Source of the DNA: Lysobacter soyae
GTDB taxonomy: Bacteria; Pseudomonadota; Gammaproteobacteria; Xanthomonadales; Xanthomonadaceae
Reading direction: 5' to 3'
NCBI RefSeq assembly: GCF_019551435.1
Contig: NZ_CP080544.1
Coordinates: 806,001 to 870,000 of the forward strand
Length of the DNA: 64,000 bases
Made by a program: the position numbers and the translations under genes. Under the pieces are notes generated by a model, which did no database searches, was not told the DNA's origin, and saw only the letters and a list, made by a program, of their open reading frames with translations. Positions 29,302 to 38,497 of the stretch are shown here, in pieces; the stretch's first letter is position 1; every line of letters starts with the position of its first letter.

Positions 29302-30411
29302 ATGAACAAGAAACTCCTCTGCGCCGCCCTCTTGTGCGGTATGGGCGTGGCGCAAGCCGCTTCTGCCCAGGAGTTCGACGACCGCTGGTATGTTTCGGGC
29401 AGCACCGGTGTCAACTTCCAGGATAATGATCGCGGTACTGAGGATGCGCTGTTCGGCACCTTGGGCTTCGGTAAGTTCTGGACCCCGAACTGGTCGGTGG
29501 ATTTGGAAGCCAACTACCAAAACCCGGACAAGACCTCGAACCCGAACCTGTGGTGGACCCAGTACGGTCTGTCCGTTGACGCGCGTTACCACTTCCGCAA
29601 TGCGGACAGCAAGTGGTGGCCGTACGTGAAGTTCGGTCTCGGCATGCAACGTCACGAAGAAGAATTCGCAGCCATCTGCGGTCCGGCTTCGGGCATCCCG
29701 ATGCAAGCTGATTGCCCGGCGCAACACGAAGACAACAACGCAGCTGCCAACCTCGGCGTCGGCCTGCAATTCGACTTCGGCCGCGTTGACCTCCGCACCG
29801 AACTCGGCGCACGCGTCGATTTCGACAAGGAACAAGCACGTCGTCCGCAAGACCAACAATCGCAATTCACCGACCTGCTCGCATCGGTTGGCCTGACCGT
29901 GGCTTTGGGCCCGGACCGCATGGCTCCGGTTGTTGAAGCTCCGGTTGTCGACAACTGCGCCGACAAAGACGGCGACGGCGACGGCGTGAACGATTGCAAC
30001 GACAAGTGCCCGGCTTCGACCGCTGGCCAAGCCGTTGGTCCGGACGGTTGCCCGGTTCCGTTGACGATCGACCTGAAGGGTGTCAACTTCGACTTCGATA
30101 AGTCCAAGCTGCGTCCCGACGCGATCGCCATCTTGAACGAAGGCATCGAAATCCTGAAGCGTTACCCCGACCTGCGCGTTGAAGTTGCCGGCCACACCGA
30201 CTTGTGCGGTTCCGACACCTACAACCAAGCTCTGTCGGAACGTCGTGCACGCGCTGTGTATGACTACCTGACCGCTAATGGCATCGACGCTGGCCGTATG
30301 GTCGGTCCGGTCGGCTACGGCGAAAGCCGTCCGCTGGTCAACACCGCTCAAACCAAGCCGGATTGCAAGAACGAAACCAACCGTCGTACCGAACTCAACG
30401 TCCAAAACTAA
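29302..30411 (+). CDS. OmpA/OprF-type outer-membrane porin with TSP3 linker
   Basis: 369 aa. The signal peptide ends at ASAQ (about residue 23). The N-terminal eight-stranded barrel (about 24-210) shows alternating hydrophobic strands such as WSVDLEANYQNPD and VDARYHFRN. A calcium-binding thrombospondin type-3-like linker follows (DKDGDGDGVNDCNDKCP), then the OmpA peptidoglycan-binding domain (LKGVNFDFDKSKLRPDA, VAGHTDLCGSD, ETNRRTELNV). This is a structural outer-membrane protein. Heavy use of preferred codons and a strong Shine-Dalgarno (AAGGAG) suggest high expression. A perfect terminator follows. Confidence 0.95.
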   Translation: MNKKLLCAALLCGMGVAQAASAQEFDDRWYVSGSTGVNFQDNDRGTEDALFGTLGFGKFWTPNWSVDLEANYQNPDKTSNPNLWWTQYGLSVDARYHFRNADSKWWPYVKFGLGMQRHEEEFAAICGPASGIPMQADCPAQHEDNNAAANLGVGLQFDFGRVDLRTELGARVDFDKEQARRPQDQQSQFTDLLASVGLTVALGPDRMAPVVEAPVVDNCADKDGDGDGVNDCNDKCPASTAGQAVGPDGCPVPLTIDLKGVNFDFDKSKLRPDAIAILNEGIEILKRYPDLRVEVAGHTDLCGSDTYNQALSERRARAVYDYLTANGIDAGRMVGPVGYGESRPLVNTAQTKPDCKNETNRRTELNVQN

Positions 30412-30451
30412 TTGGTCGTTGCTTTCGCAAAGCGGAAGTTTCAGCAAGACA

Positions 30452-30484
30452 AAGAAGCCCGGCAATGCCGGGCTTCTTTTTTTT
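30452..30484 (+). terminator. Intrinsic terminator after the porin gene
   Basis: A 12-bp perfect stem (30452-30463 with 30467-30478) closes over a three-base loop and is followed by an eight-T run. It isolates the porin gene from the small secreted protein gene downstream. Confidence 0.95.
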
Positions 30485-30529
30485 CACCCGTCATCGGCGA
30501 TACACTGTCGACAGACCGAAGAGGAAATC

Positions 30530-31054
30530 ATGATGCGTCGTCTGCTCGCTGTTGCATTGATCGCTTGCTGTGGAACTGCTGCGGCACAATCACAAAACTG
30601 TGCGAATGTTCCGCGCTCGTTGCCGGCGAATACGGATTTGCTGGCGCCCGTCGCGCCCGAGCTTTCCGCCATCAATTCCCAACTGGGTAGACCTGCCGGC
30701 GTATTGGCGCAGGCTTACGGCGATGCCATTTCGGTGGACGCCGTCATCACCCGGATCCGCATCGAGAACTGCAAGAGCGTCGCCAGCGCGATTCCGGCGC
30801 CGTCCGCCGCGAAGCCCAACGATCCTGCGGCCTATCAGAAGCGCTCGGAGTTCGACAACGGCCCTTGGCGTTTTGACATGACGCAAGGCGGCAAACGTAT
30901 GACCGCCGACGAATTCGATGCATGGATGAAGTCTCGCGGCGTGCGCGTCGCGCGTGGCACCGCGCCGGTTGCACCTTCGACGAGTCAACCATCGGCACCG
31001 GCAGGTACCAAGGCGCCGGTTGCGCCGGAAAACCCCGCGCCGAAGAAAAAGTAA
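30530..31054 (+). CDS. Hypothetical secreted protein with Pro/Ala-rich tail
   Basis: 174 aa (a second ATG follows at once; GAGGA is upstream). A signal peptide (MMRRLLAVALIACCGTAAAQS) is followed by a short domain (about 25-80), then FDNGPWRFDMTQGGKRMTADEFDAWMKSRGVRVARG, a segment I cannot assign (given here as one stretch of short motifs such as GPWRFDM and EFDAWMKSRGV), and a low-complexity A/P/T/K tail. It probably shares a transcript with the pseudouridine synthase six bases downstream. Function unknown; secreted location is inferred from the signal peptide. Confidence 0.75.
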   Translation: MMRRLLAVALIACCGTAAAQSQNCANVPRSLPANTDLLAPVAPELSAINSQLGRPAGVLAQAYGDAISVDAVITRIRIENCKSVASAIPAPSAAKPNDPAAYQKRSEFDNGPWRFDMTQGGKRMTADEFDAWMKSRGVRVARGTAPVAPSTSQPSAPAGTKAPVAPENPAPKKK

Positions 31055-31060
31055 TCCGTC

Positions 31061-31786
31061 ATGGTCCTTAAGCGTGCGCCGAAGTTCGGACTCGCACGCG
31101 TGATGTCCAAACGCGGCATGTGTTCGCGCACTCAAGCCGCGGCGCTCATTTCCGAGGGCCGCGTTTTGCTTGGCGGTGTTTGCGTCCGGGATCCCGAACA
31201 CCCGACCGATCCGGAGACCGCAGTGATCGACATTGCCGGTCAAGAAGGCGCGTCTTCGAATCCGACCTATTTGGTGTTGAACAAACCGCGCGGCTTGGTC
31301 ACGACCGCCAAAGACGAGCAGGGTAGGGAGACGGTGTACAAATGCCTGGCGGGGGCGGATTTGCCATGGGTGGCGCCTGTAGGGCGTTTGGACAAGGCCA
31401 GTGAAGGCATGCTGCTCTTCAGCAATGACCCGGCATGGGCGGCAAGAATCACCTCGCCTGAAACAGGGCCCTCAAAGACCTATCACGTGCAGGTGGACTG
31501 CATTCCCGATATCGACACCATCGTGAACCTCATGCAGGGGATTGAAGTCGAGTGGGAGCATCTGAGGGCAAGTTCCGTGATTGTCTTGCGTGAAGGCACC
31601 AAGAATGCGTGGTTGGAAATCGTTTTGGATGAAGGCAAGAACCGCCAAATCCGGCGCTTGCTTGCCGCCTTCGATATCGCCGTCCTACGTTTGATCCGGA
31701 TTGCCATTGGTGAGCTCAGTTTGGGCGAACTCGCGAAAGGCGAATGGCGTGCGCTGACGCCCGCAGAGATCAAGTCACTCGCCTGA
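31061..31786 (+). CDS. Pseudouridine synthase, RsuA/RluB family
   Basis: 241 aa. An N-terminal S4-like RNA-binding segment (GLARVMSKRGMCSRTQAAALISEGRVLLGG) leads into the catalytic domain, with the active-site Asp in PVGRLDKASEGMLLFSND and the family motifs YLVLNKPRGLVTT and EGKNRQIRRLLAAF. Together these place it in the RsuA/RluB/RluE/RluF family, which isomerises uridine in rRNA. Which rRNA position it modifies cannot be told from this sequence. Confidence 0.93.
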   Translation: MVLKRAPKFGLARVMSKRGMCSRTQAAALISEGRVLLGGVCVRDPEHPTDPETAVIDIAGQEGASSNPTYLVLNKPRGLVTTAKDEQGRETVYKCLAGADLPWVAPVGRLDKASEGMLLFSNDPAWAARITSPETGPSKTYHVQVDCIPDIDTIVNLMQGIEVEWEHLRASSVIVLREGTKNAWLEIVLDEGKNRQIRRLLAAFDIAVLRLIRIAIGELSLGELAKGEWRALTPAEIKSLA

Positions 31787-31801
31787 GCGTGATTCGTCCG
31801 G

Positions 31802-32992
31802 TTAACGGATGACGCCCAATTCCTTGCCGATACGCGTAAATGCATCGATGGCGCGATCCAGATGTTCGCGGGTATGCGCGGCGCTCATTTGCGTGCGGAT
31901 GCGCGCCTGGCCTTTGGGAACCACCGGGAAGAAGAAACCGATCGCATAAATGCCTTCCTCAAGAAGGCGTGCGGCAAACTTCTGTGCCAAGGGGGCATCA
32001 TGCAGCATGACCGGGCTGATCGGATGCACGCCCGGACGAATTTCGAAACCGCGGGCCGTCATTTGCTCGCGGAAATAGCGTGTGTTTTCGGCCAATTGTT
32101 CACGCAACTCACCAGCCGATGCCAGCATGTCGAACGCTTTGATGCCGGCGGCAACAACATGTGGCGGCAGGGAATTGGAGAACAAATACGGACGCGAGCG
32201 TTGGCGCAACAATTCGATCACTTCGCGCTTGCCGGTGGTGAATCCGCCGAGCGCCCCGCCCATGGCCTTACCCAAGGTGCCGGTGAAAATATCGATCTTG
32301 TCCATGACACCTTTGACTTCTGCTGAGCCGCGACCGGTGGCGCCAAGGAATCCGGTCGCGTGGCATTCGTCGATATGCACCAACGCACCGTATTTCTCGG
32401 CGAGCGCAGTGATTTCGTCCAGCGGCGCGATGAATCCGTCCATCGAGAAGACACCATCGGTGGTGATCATGATGCTGCGCGCGCCATCGGCCTTGGCTTG
32501 CTTCAATTGCGTTTCCAAGTCGCTCATGTCGCAATTGGCATAGCGATAGCGCTTGGCCTTGCACAAGCGGACACCGTCGATGATCGAGGCGTGATTCAAG
32601 GCATCCGAGATAATCGCATCGTTTTCATCCAGCAGCGGCTCAAACAGTCCGCCGTTGGCATCAAAACATGCGGCATACAGAATGGTGTCCTCGGTGCCGA
32701 AGAACGAGGCGATCTTGGCTTCGAGCGCCTTATGCAAATCTTGCGTGCCACAGATAAAACGCACGGAGGCCATGCCGAAGCCGTGGCTGTCCAGCGCATC
32801 CTTCGCGACTTGAATGATGTCGGGATGATCTGCCAAACCCAGATAGTTGTTGGCGCAGAAATTCAAAACTTTGCGGCCGTCTTCCAGTTCGATTTCAGCG
32901 GACTGGGGACTCGCAATCACGCGTTCTGATTTGAACAACCCCGCGTCGCGAATTTCTTCGAGGGTGTGCTTGTAGCGTTCGGTCAACGACAT
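31802..32992 (-). CDS. kbl: 2-amino-3-ketobutyrate coenzyme A ligase (glycine C-acetyltransferase) Kbl
   Basis: 396 aa with the start at 32992 (AAGGA six bases upstream); an ATG two codons earlier is possible. An alpha-oxoamine synthase with [14 protein letters not shown], the Asp/His pair in [18 protein letters not shown] region ([10 protein letters not shown]), and the Schiff-base Lys in [16 protein letters not shown]. It splits 2-amino-3-ketobutyrate with CoA into glycine and acetyl-CoA. It follows tdh on the same strand, so the two steps of threonine breakdown are cotranscribed. Confidence 0.97.
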   Translation of the reverse strand: MSLTERYKHTLEEIRDAGLFKSERVIASPQSAEIELEDGRKVLNFCANNYLGLADHPDIIQVAKDALDSHGFGMASVRFICGTQDLHKALEAKIASFFGTEDTILYAACFDANGGLFEPLLDENDAIISDALNHASIIDGVRLCKAKRYRYANCDMSDLETQLKQAKADGARSIMITTDGVFSMDGFIAPLDEITALAEKYGALVHIDECHATGFLGATGRGSAEVKGVMDKIDIFTGTLGKAMGGALGGFTTGKREVIELLRQRSRPYLFSNSLPPHVVAAGIKAFDMLASAGELREQLAENTRYFREQMTARGFEIRPGVHPISPVMLHDAPLAQKFAARLLEEGIYAIGFFFPVVPKGQARIRTQMSAAHTREHLDRAIDAFTRIGKELGVIR

Positions 32993-33018
32993 TGCCATTC
33001 CTTTTGGGGTGCGCCCGA

Positions 33019-34053
33019 TCAGTTCCAACTCAAAACGACTTTGCCCGATTTGCCGCCTTCCATGAGCTCAAAGCCTTTCTGGAATTCGTCAATGGACAAC
33101 TGGTGGGTCAACACTTTTCCAAGCGGGAAGCCCGAGAGCACGAGTTGGGTCATCTTGTACCAGGTTTCATACATCTTGCGGCCGTAGATGCCGTGCAAGG
33201 TCAGTCCCTTGAAAATCACCTTGTCCCAATCAATGCCGGCGCCATTCGGCATGATGCCCAACATGGCGATTTTCCCGCCGTGATACATGCAATCCAACAT
33301 GTCGCCGAAAGCGCGGGGGTTGCCGCTCATTTCAAGGCCCACGTCAAACCCTTCCATGTGCAGGTCGGCCATCACATCTTTCAGCGACGTGTTGGCGACG
33401 TTGACCACGCGCGTCGCGCCCATGTCGGCCGCGAGCTTCAAGCGGTAGTCGTTCACATCGGTGACGACGACATTGCGCGCGCCGATATGTTTGCAAATGC
33501 CCGCCGCAATGATGCCGATCGGGCCGGCGCCGGTGATGAGCACGTCTTCACCGACGACATCGAATTCCAATGCACAGTGGGCGGCATTGCCATAGGGATC
33601 GAAGAACGCAGCGAGTTCGCTGGGAATCTGGTCGGGAATCGGCCAAAGGTTGGTCGCGGGCATGACGATGTATTCGGCAAAAGCGCCGTTGCGGTTCACA
33701 CCAATCCCGACGGTGTTGGGGCACAGATGCTGGCGGCCGGCCCGGCAGTTGCGGCAATGGCCGCAGACGATATGGCCTTCCGCGCTCACGCGTTGACCCA
33801 CTTCGTAGCCGCTGACACCTGCGCCGAGTTCCACGATCCGGCCGACAAATTCGTGGCCGATTACGAGGCCGGGTTTGATGGTGCGTTGACTCCACTCATC
33901 CCACAGGTAGATATGCAGATCGGTGCCGCAAATCGCGGTTTTCTCAAGCTTGATCAGCACTTCATTCGCGCCCGGGGCCGGAACCGGGACCTGATCCATC
34001 CAAATGCCCTTGCCGACTTCCTTTTTGACCAAGGCTTTCATCATCTGCGTCAT
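33019..34053 (-). CDS. tdh: L-threonine 3-dehydrogenase Tdh
   Basis: 344 aa. A zinc-dependent medium-chain dehydrogenase: catalytic zinc ligands Cys in [10 protein letters not shown] and His-Glu in IGHEFVG; structural zinc Cys in [21 protein letters not shown]-binding loop [16 protein letters not shown]. It oxidises L-threonine to 2-amino-3-ketobutyrate, which Kbl then cleaves. The start at 34053 has GGAG six bases upstream. It is divergent from the S46 peptidase gene across 115 bases. Confidence 0.97.
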   Translation of the reverse strand: MTQMMKALVKKEVGKGIWMDQVPVPAPGANEVLIKLEKTAICGTDLHIYLWDEWSQRTIKPGLVIGHEFVGRIVELGAGVSGYEVGQRVSAEGHIVCGHCRNCRAGRQHLCPNTVGIGVNRNGAFAEYIVMPATNLWPIPDQIPSELAAFFDPYGNAAHCALEFDVVGEDVLITGAGPIGIIAAGICKHIGARNVVVTDVNDYRLKLAADMGATRVVNVANTSLKDVMADLHMEGFDVGLEMSGNPRAFGDMLDCMYHGGKIAMLGIMPNGAGIDWDKVIFKGLTLHGIYGRKMYETWYKMTQLVLSGFPLGKVLTHQLSIDEFQKGFELMEGGKSGKVVLSWN

Positions 34054-34168
34054 GCACGGCTCCGAATGGATTTCAATGCACCATTTTAGCGCCGGAGCAT
34101 GACGCGTACCCGAGAAAAAACGCGACGCACATGCTGTAATGGGAGGTCACTCGAAAGGAAATGTGAAT

Positions 34169-36325
34169 ATGCGCAAGAAAATCCTGGCGGGCGTTGTCGC
34201 CGGCATGGTGGTCGCTCCGGCGGCATGGTCGGACGAGGGCATGTGGTTGCCTTCGCAATTGCCGGGAATTCAAGCGCAAATCAAGGCCGCAGGTTACAAA
34301 GGTGACGTCAATGCGCTGGCGGATGTTACCAAGCCGCCGCTGTCGGCAGTGGCGAAAGTGGGCGGCGCGACGGGTGCCTTCGTTTCCAAAGACGGACTGG
34401 TGTTGACCAATCATCACGTGGCCTTCGGCGTCATCCAATACAACAGCTCGAAAGAGCGCGATTTGATCAAAAACGGCTTTGTGGCTGAAAACCGTGAAGC
34501 CGAATTGCCGGCAAATCCGGATTACCGCGTACTGGTCACCACCGGTTTCGATCGGATCACCGATCGCATTTTGAAGGCCGCCGCAGGCAAGACCGGCCGT
34601 GCCTATTACGAAGCGATTGATTTGGCCGGCAAAGCCGAAGTCAAGGCCTGCGAGCAAGATCCCGGATACCGCTGCAGTGTCGTCAACATGCACTACGGCA
34701 GCGATTTTTATCTGATCAAGCAATTGGAGTTGAAAGATATCCGTCTGGTCTATGCGCCGCCGGAAGCGATCGGCAATTACGGCGATGAAATCGACAACTT
34801 CATGTGGCCGCGCCATAGCGGTGACTTCACCGTGTTGCGTGCGTATGTGGGCAAGGACGGTCGACCGGCGCCGTATAGCAAGGACAATGTGCCGTACACG
34901 CCGCCTGCGTTCTTGCAAATCAGCACCACGCCGATCAAGGACGGCGACTACGCCATGTTGGCGGGCTACCCCGGAACCACCTATCGCAATCGCACGGCGG
35001 GTGAGTTTGCCGACCAAATGCGTTGGCAATTGCCGACACGTGTCGAGCTCTACGGCAGCATCCTGAAAGACATTGCGGCTGCCGCGCCGGCGGGAACCGA
35101 AGCGGCGGTGAAATATGCCGCGCAAGTCCAAAGTGCGAAAAACACGCTGAAGCGTGCGCAAGGTGAGCTGGAAGGCATGACGCGCAGCAATGCCGATACG
35201 GTTCGCAAAGAAGACGAACAAGCCATGTTGGTATGGCTGAAAAAACAACCGAATGCGCAGGCGGCCCTTCGCGACATGGATGCCGTCGAGAAGTTGCTGG
35301 CCGATGGGCGTGCCACACGTGACGCCGATCAATTGTTCATGTTGATGCGTTCTCAAACGCAAGTGCTGCGTGCGGCGATTCAGTTGCAACGCTTTGCGAT
35401 CGAGAAAAAGAAACCGGACGCGGAACGTGAAAGCGGCTACCAGCAACGTGACGAATCCTTGATTGAAGGCAATTTGAAACAGGTCCAGCGCCGTTATGAT
35501 CCGGCGGTTGAGAAGGCGATCCTGGCTGATTTGTTGGCACGCTATTACGGATTGCCGGCAAATCAGCGCATTCAAGAGATTGACGCCGTGTTTGGAAAAG
35601 ACATGGCAGGCGCGCGCAAAACACTCGACAGCCTCTATGCCACCACGCGCTTGGGCGAAGAGTCGGAACGCCTGCGTTTGATGAAGGCCGATTCCGCCGA
35701 AGTGGCCGGCTCGACCGATCCGGTCATGGTGGCCGCAGCCAAATTGATGCGTGCGATTCTTGCGGGTGAGCAAAAAGCCAAGGAACGTGACGGTGAATTG
35801 CTTCGCTTGCGTCCTGCCTACATGCGCACGCTGGCCGGCTTCCGCCAAAGCCAGGGCCGCGCCATGTATCCGGATGCCAACAGCACGCTTCGGGTCAGCT
35901 TCGGCAAAGTCACCGGTATGCACGTCAAAGACGGCATGGAATACACGCCCGTGACCACGGTAGCCGGTATCACTGAAAAGCACACCGGGAAGTTCCCCTT
36001 CGATGCGCCGGAAGCACTGCGCAAAGCCATCGCCAAAGGGGATTTCGGCAGCACTAAAGATCCGGTCTTGAAATCGCAAAGCGTGAATTTCATGACCAAT
36101 CTCGACACGACGGGGGGTAACTCGGGTTCACCGGTCATGGACGCAGATGGAAAACTGATCGGCCTCAACTTCGACAGCAACTGGGAAGCCGTGAGTGCCA
36201 GCTGGATGTACGACCCGCGTTACAAGCGCGCCATCCACGTCGATTTGCGTTACATGCGTTGGTTGATGGCCAAGGTCTATCCGGCGCCTTGGTTGTTGAA
36301 AGAATTGAATGTCCCGGCCGAATAA
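34169..36325 (+). CDS. S46 family dipeptidyl-peptidase, Ser-type specificity pocket
   Basis: 718 aa with the start at 34169 (AAAGGA upstream) and a signal peptide (to about residue 21). S46 enzymes are clan PA serine exopeptidases of the periplasm that release dipeptides. The catalytic triad is visible: His in TNHHVAFG (82/83), Asp in GDEIDNFMWPRH, and Ser652 in TGGNSGSPVMD. The specificity position (673 in DPP11 numbering, Arg in Asp/Glu-specific DPP11, Gly in DPP7) is Ser670 here (FDSNWE). The helical domain inserted between about 280 and 560 is of normal length. The second S46 gene follows 12 bases later. Confidence 0.94.
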   Translation: MRKKILAGVVAGMVVAPAAWSDEGMWLPSQLPGIQAQIKAAGYKGDVNALADVTKPPLSAVAKVGGATGAFVSKDGLVLTNHHVAFGVIQYNSSKERDLIKNGFVAENREAELPANPDYRVLVTTGFDRITDRILKAAAGKTGRAYYEAIDLAGKAEVKACEQDPGYRCSVVNMHYGSDFYLIKQLELKDIRLVYAPPEAIGNYGDEIDNFMWPRHSGDFTVLRAYVGKDGRPAPYSKDNVPYTPPAFLQISTTPIKDGDYAMLAGYPGTTYRNRTAGEFADQMRWQLPTRVELYGSILKDIAAAAPAGTEAAVKYAAQVQSAKNTLKRAQGELEGMTRSNADTVRKEDEQAMLVWLKKQPNAQAALRDMDAVEKLLADGRATRDADQLFMLMRSQTQVLRAAIQLQRFAIEKKKPDAERESGYQQRDESLIEGNLKQVQRRYDPAVEKAILADLLARYYGLPANQRIQEIDAVFGKDMAGARKTLDSLYATTRLGEESERLRLMKADSAEVAGSTDPVMVAAAKLMRAILAGEQKAKERDGELLRLRPAYMRTLAGFRQSQGRAMYPDANSTLRVSFGKVTGMHVKDGMEYTPVTTVAGITEKHTGKFPFDAPEALRKAIAKGDFGSTKDPVLKSQSVNFMTNLDTTGGNSGSPVMDADGKLIGLNFDSNWEAVSASWMYDPRYKRAIHVDLRYMRWLMAKVYPAPWLLKELNVPAE

Positions 36326-36337
36326 AGAGGAAGGAAG

Positions 36338-38497
36338 ATGAAGAACACATTGAAATGGACAGCATTGGCGATGGCCATCACGACCACCTCCGCGGCCGTC
36401 GCGGGTGAGGGGATGTGGGTGCCACAACAACTGCCGGAGATCTCCGCTCAGTTGAAGAAAGCCGGATTGAAACTTGATCCGAAGCAGATGGCAAACCTCA
36501 CCGGCGATCCTTTGGGCGCGATCGTTTCGTTGGGGGGTTGCACGGCAAGCTTCGTGTCGCCGGATGGCCTTGTGGCGACCAACCATCACTGCGCTTACGG
36601 TGCGATCCAATTGAACTCCACCGCTCAGAACAACCTGATTGCCAAGGGTTTCAATGCCGCCAAGATGGGCGATGAGTTGTCGGCAGGTCCGAGCAGCCGC
36701 ATCTATGTGCTGGAACAAATCGATGACGTGACCGCGCAATTCAAGTCGGCTATTGCTTCCGCCTCGGCACCTGCAGATCGCACGCGTGCTGTCGAAAAGC
36801 TGGAAAAAGATATCGTTTCGAAATGCGAAGCGCCCGGCGGCTATCGCTGCAGCGTCTCGAGCTTTTTCGGTGGCAATACCTATCGTCTGTTCCGTGCCAT
36901 TGAAATCAAGGACGTGCGCTTGGTTTACGCGCCCCCGGGTTCGATCGGCAATTACGGCGGTGAAATCGACAACTGGATGTGGCCGCGCCATACCGGCGAT
37001 TTCTCGTTCATCCGTGCCTATGTGGGTCGTGACGGCAAGCCTGCCGCCTACAGCAAAGACAACGTGCCGTACAAACCCAAGCATTGGTTGAAGTTTGCCG
37101 ACAAGCCGCTTGCGGCAGGTGACTTCGTGATGGTGGCCGGCTACCCGGGCTCCACCAACCGCTATGCCTTGGTCGATGAATTCCAGAGCACGCAAGATTG
37201 GGTCTATCCGAATGTGGTTCAAAACTACAAGGATTTGACCAATCTCGTGCTGTCTGCCGGCAAGAAAAATCCGGACGTTCAAGTCAAATATGCCAACACC
37301 GTTCGGGGTTGGGAAAATACGATGAAGAACTTCGAAGGTCAGCTGGCCGGTTTCAAACGCACCAACGCGTTGGCCACGAAGCAAGCGGAAGAAGCCGCCG
37401 TGATCGCGTGGTTGAAAAAGAACGGCAAGTCCGGCCAAGCGGCGCTGGATGCGCATGATCGGGTGATCGCCCTCAACGCGGAAGGCCGAAAAACGCGCGA
37501 GCGCGATTTGGTGATGAACAACCTGGGTGGCGCATTGGGATCGGTCGCGATGCAGTTGTACCGCGCGTCGATCGAACGCGAGAAACCCAATGCGGAACGT
37601 GAAAAGGGCTACCAGGATCGTGATTACCCGGCGATTGAAGGTGCGCTGAAACAAATGGATCGGCGCTATGAAGCCGGCATGGATAGCGACATCCAGCGCT
37701 ATTGGTTGAACAAGTACGTCAAGTTGGATGCATCGCAACGCATTGCTCCGCTGGACGCTTGGATGGGCGGCGCCGAAGCGAAAAATGTGGATACGGCGAT
37801 CAAGAACATGCACAAGAGCGAACTGGGCAAGGAATCTGCGCGCCTGAAGTGGTTGAAGGCCGATCGCAAGGCCTTCGAATCCAGCAAGGATCCTGCCATT
37901 CGCTATGCCGTGGCGTTGATGCCGACCATGCTCAAAGTGGAAGACGAACGCAAGGATCGAGCGGGAGAAATGATGGTCAATCGACCGCTGTATCTGCAAG
38001 CAGTGGCTGACTACAAACGTTCGAAGAAGCAGGGTGTCTATCCGGATGCCAACTCAACGCTTCGCCTGACCTTCGGCAAAGTGCGCGGGTACACCAAGCT
38101 GGACGGCAAGGTGCAGACGCCGTTCACCAAGCTTGAGGAAGTCGCCGCGAAAGCGACGAAAGAAGAGCCGTTCAATGCACCGCCGGAATTGCTCGCCGCC
38201 ATTGCAGCGAAAAAATACGGCGGATTGGAAGACAAGAAGCTCGGAACCGTACCGGTCAATTTCCTGTCCGATCTGGACATCACGGGTGGCAACTCGGGTT
38301 CACCGGTCTTGGATGCCAATGGCAAGTTGGTCGGTCTCGCCTTTGACGGCAATTGGGAATCGGTGGCGTCCAATTGGGTGTTCGACCCCGTCATGACGCG
38401 GATGATTTCGGTGGATCAGCGTTACATGCGTTGGATCATGCAAGAGGTCTATCCGGCGCCGCGTCTGTTGCAAGAAATGGGCGTCGCGAAGCCTTGA
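36338..38497 (+). CDS. S46 family dipeptidyl-peptidase, DPP7-like (Gly pocket)
   Basis: 719 aa, strong ribosome site (GAGGAAGGA) before the ATG. Signal peptide to about residue 22. Triad: His in TNHHCAYG, Asp in GGEIDNWMWPRH, Ser653 in TGGNSGSPVLD. The specificity residue is Gly671 (FDGNWE), as in DPP7 and dipeptidyl aminopeptidase BII, which take hydrophobic P1 residues. It is clearly paralogous to the gene before it; the two are cotranscribed and differ at the pocket, so they likely split substrates between them. Confidence 0.95.
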   Translation: MKNTLKWTALAMAITTTSAAVAGEGMWVPQQLPEISAQLKKAGLKLDPKQMANLTGDPLGAIVSLGGCTASFVSPDGLVATNHHCAYGAIQLNSTAQNNLIAKGFNAAKMGDELSAGPSSRIYVLEQIDDVTAQFKSAIASASAPADRTRAVEKLEKDIVSKCEAPGGYRCSVSSFFGGNTYRLFRAIEIKDVRLVYAPPGSIGNYGGEIDNWMWPRHTGDFSFIRAYVGRDGKPAAYSKDNVPYKPKHWLKFADKPLAAGDFVMVAGYPGSTNRYALVDEFQSTQDWVYPNVVQNYKDLTNLVLSAGKKNPDVQVKYANTVRGWENTMKNFEGQLAGFKRTNALATKQAEEAAVIAWLKKNGKSGQAALDAHDRVIALNAEGRKTRERDLVMNNLGGALGSVAMQLYRASIEREKPNAEREKGYQDRDYPAIEGALKQMDRRYEAGMDSDIQRYWLNKYVKLDASQRIAPLDAWMGGAEAKNVDTAIKNMHKSELGKESARLKWLKADRKAFESSKDPAIRYAVALMPTMLKVEDERKDRAGEMMVNRPLYLQAVADYKRSKKQGVYPDANSTLRLTFGKVRGYTKLDGKVQTPFTKLEEVAAKATKEEPFNAPPELLAAIAAKKYGGLEDKKLGTVPVNFLSDLDITGGNSGSPVLDANGKLVGLAFDGNWESVASNWVFDPVMTRMISVDQRYMRWIMQEVYPAPRLLQEMGVAKP

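Noticed and set aside
29275-30465. Long open frame antisense to the OmpA-type porin
   Set aside because: It has no ribosome site and no domain; the porin on the plus strand is certain. The frame stays open because of strong codon bias.
34073-36079. Very long open frame (over 650 codons) on the minus strand opposite the first S46 peptidase
   Set aside because: The plus-strand protein has a signal peptide, triad and family match; the minus frame gives a His/Arg-rich sequence with no recognisable domain and arises from high-GC codon bias. The same holds for 36128-37999.
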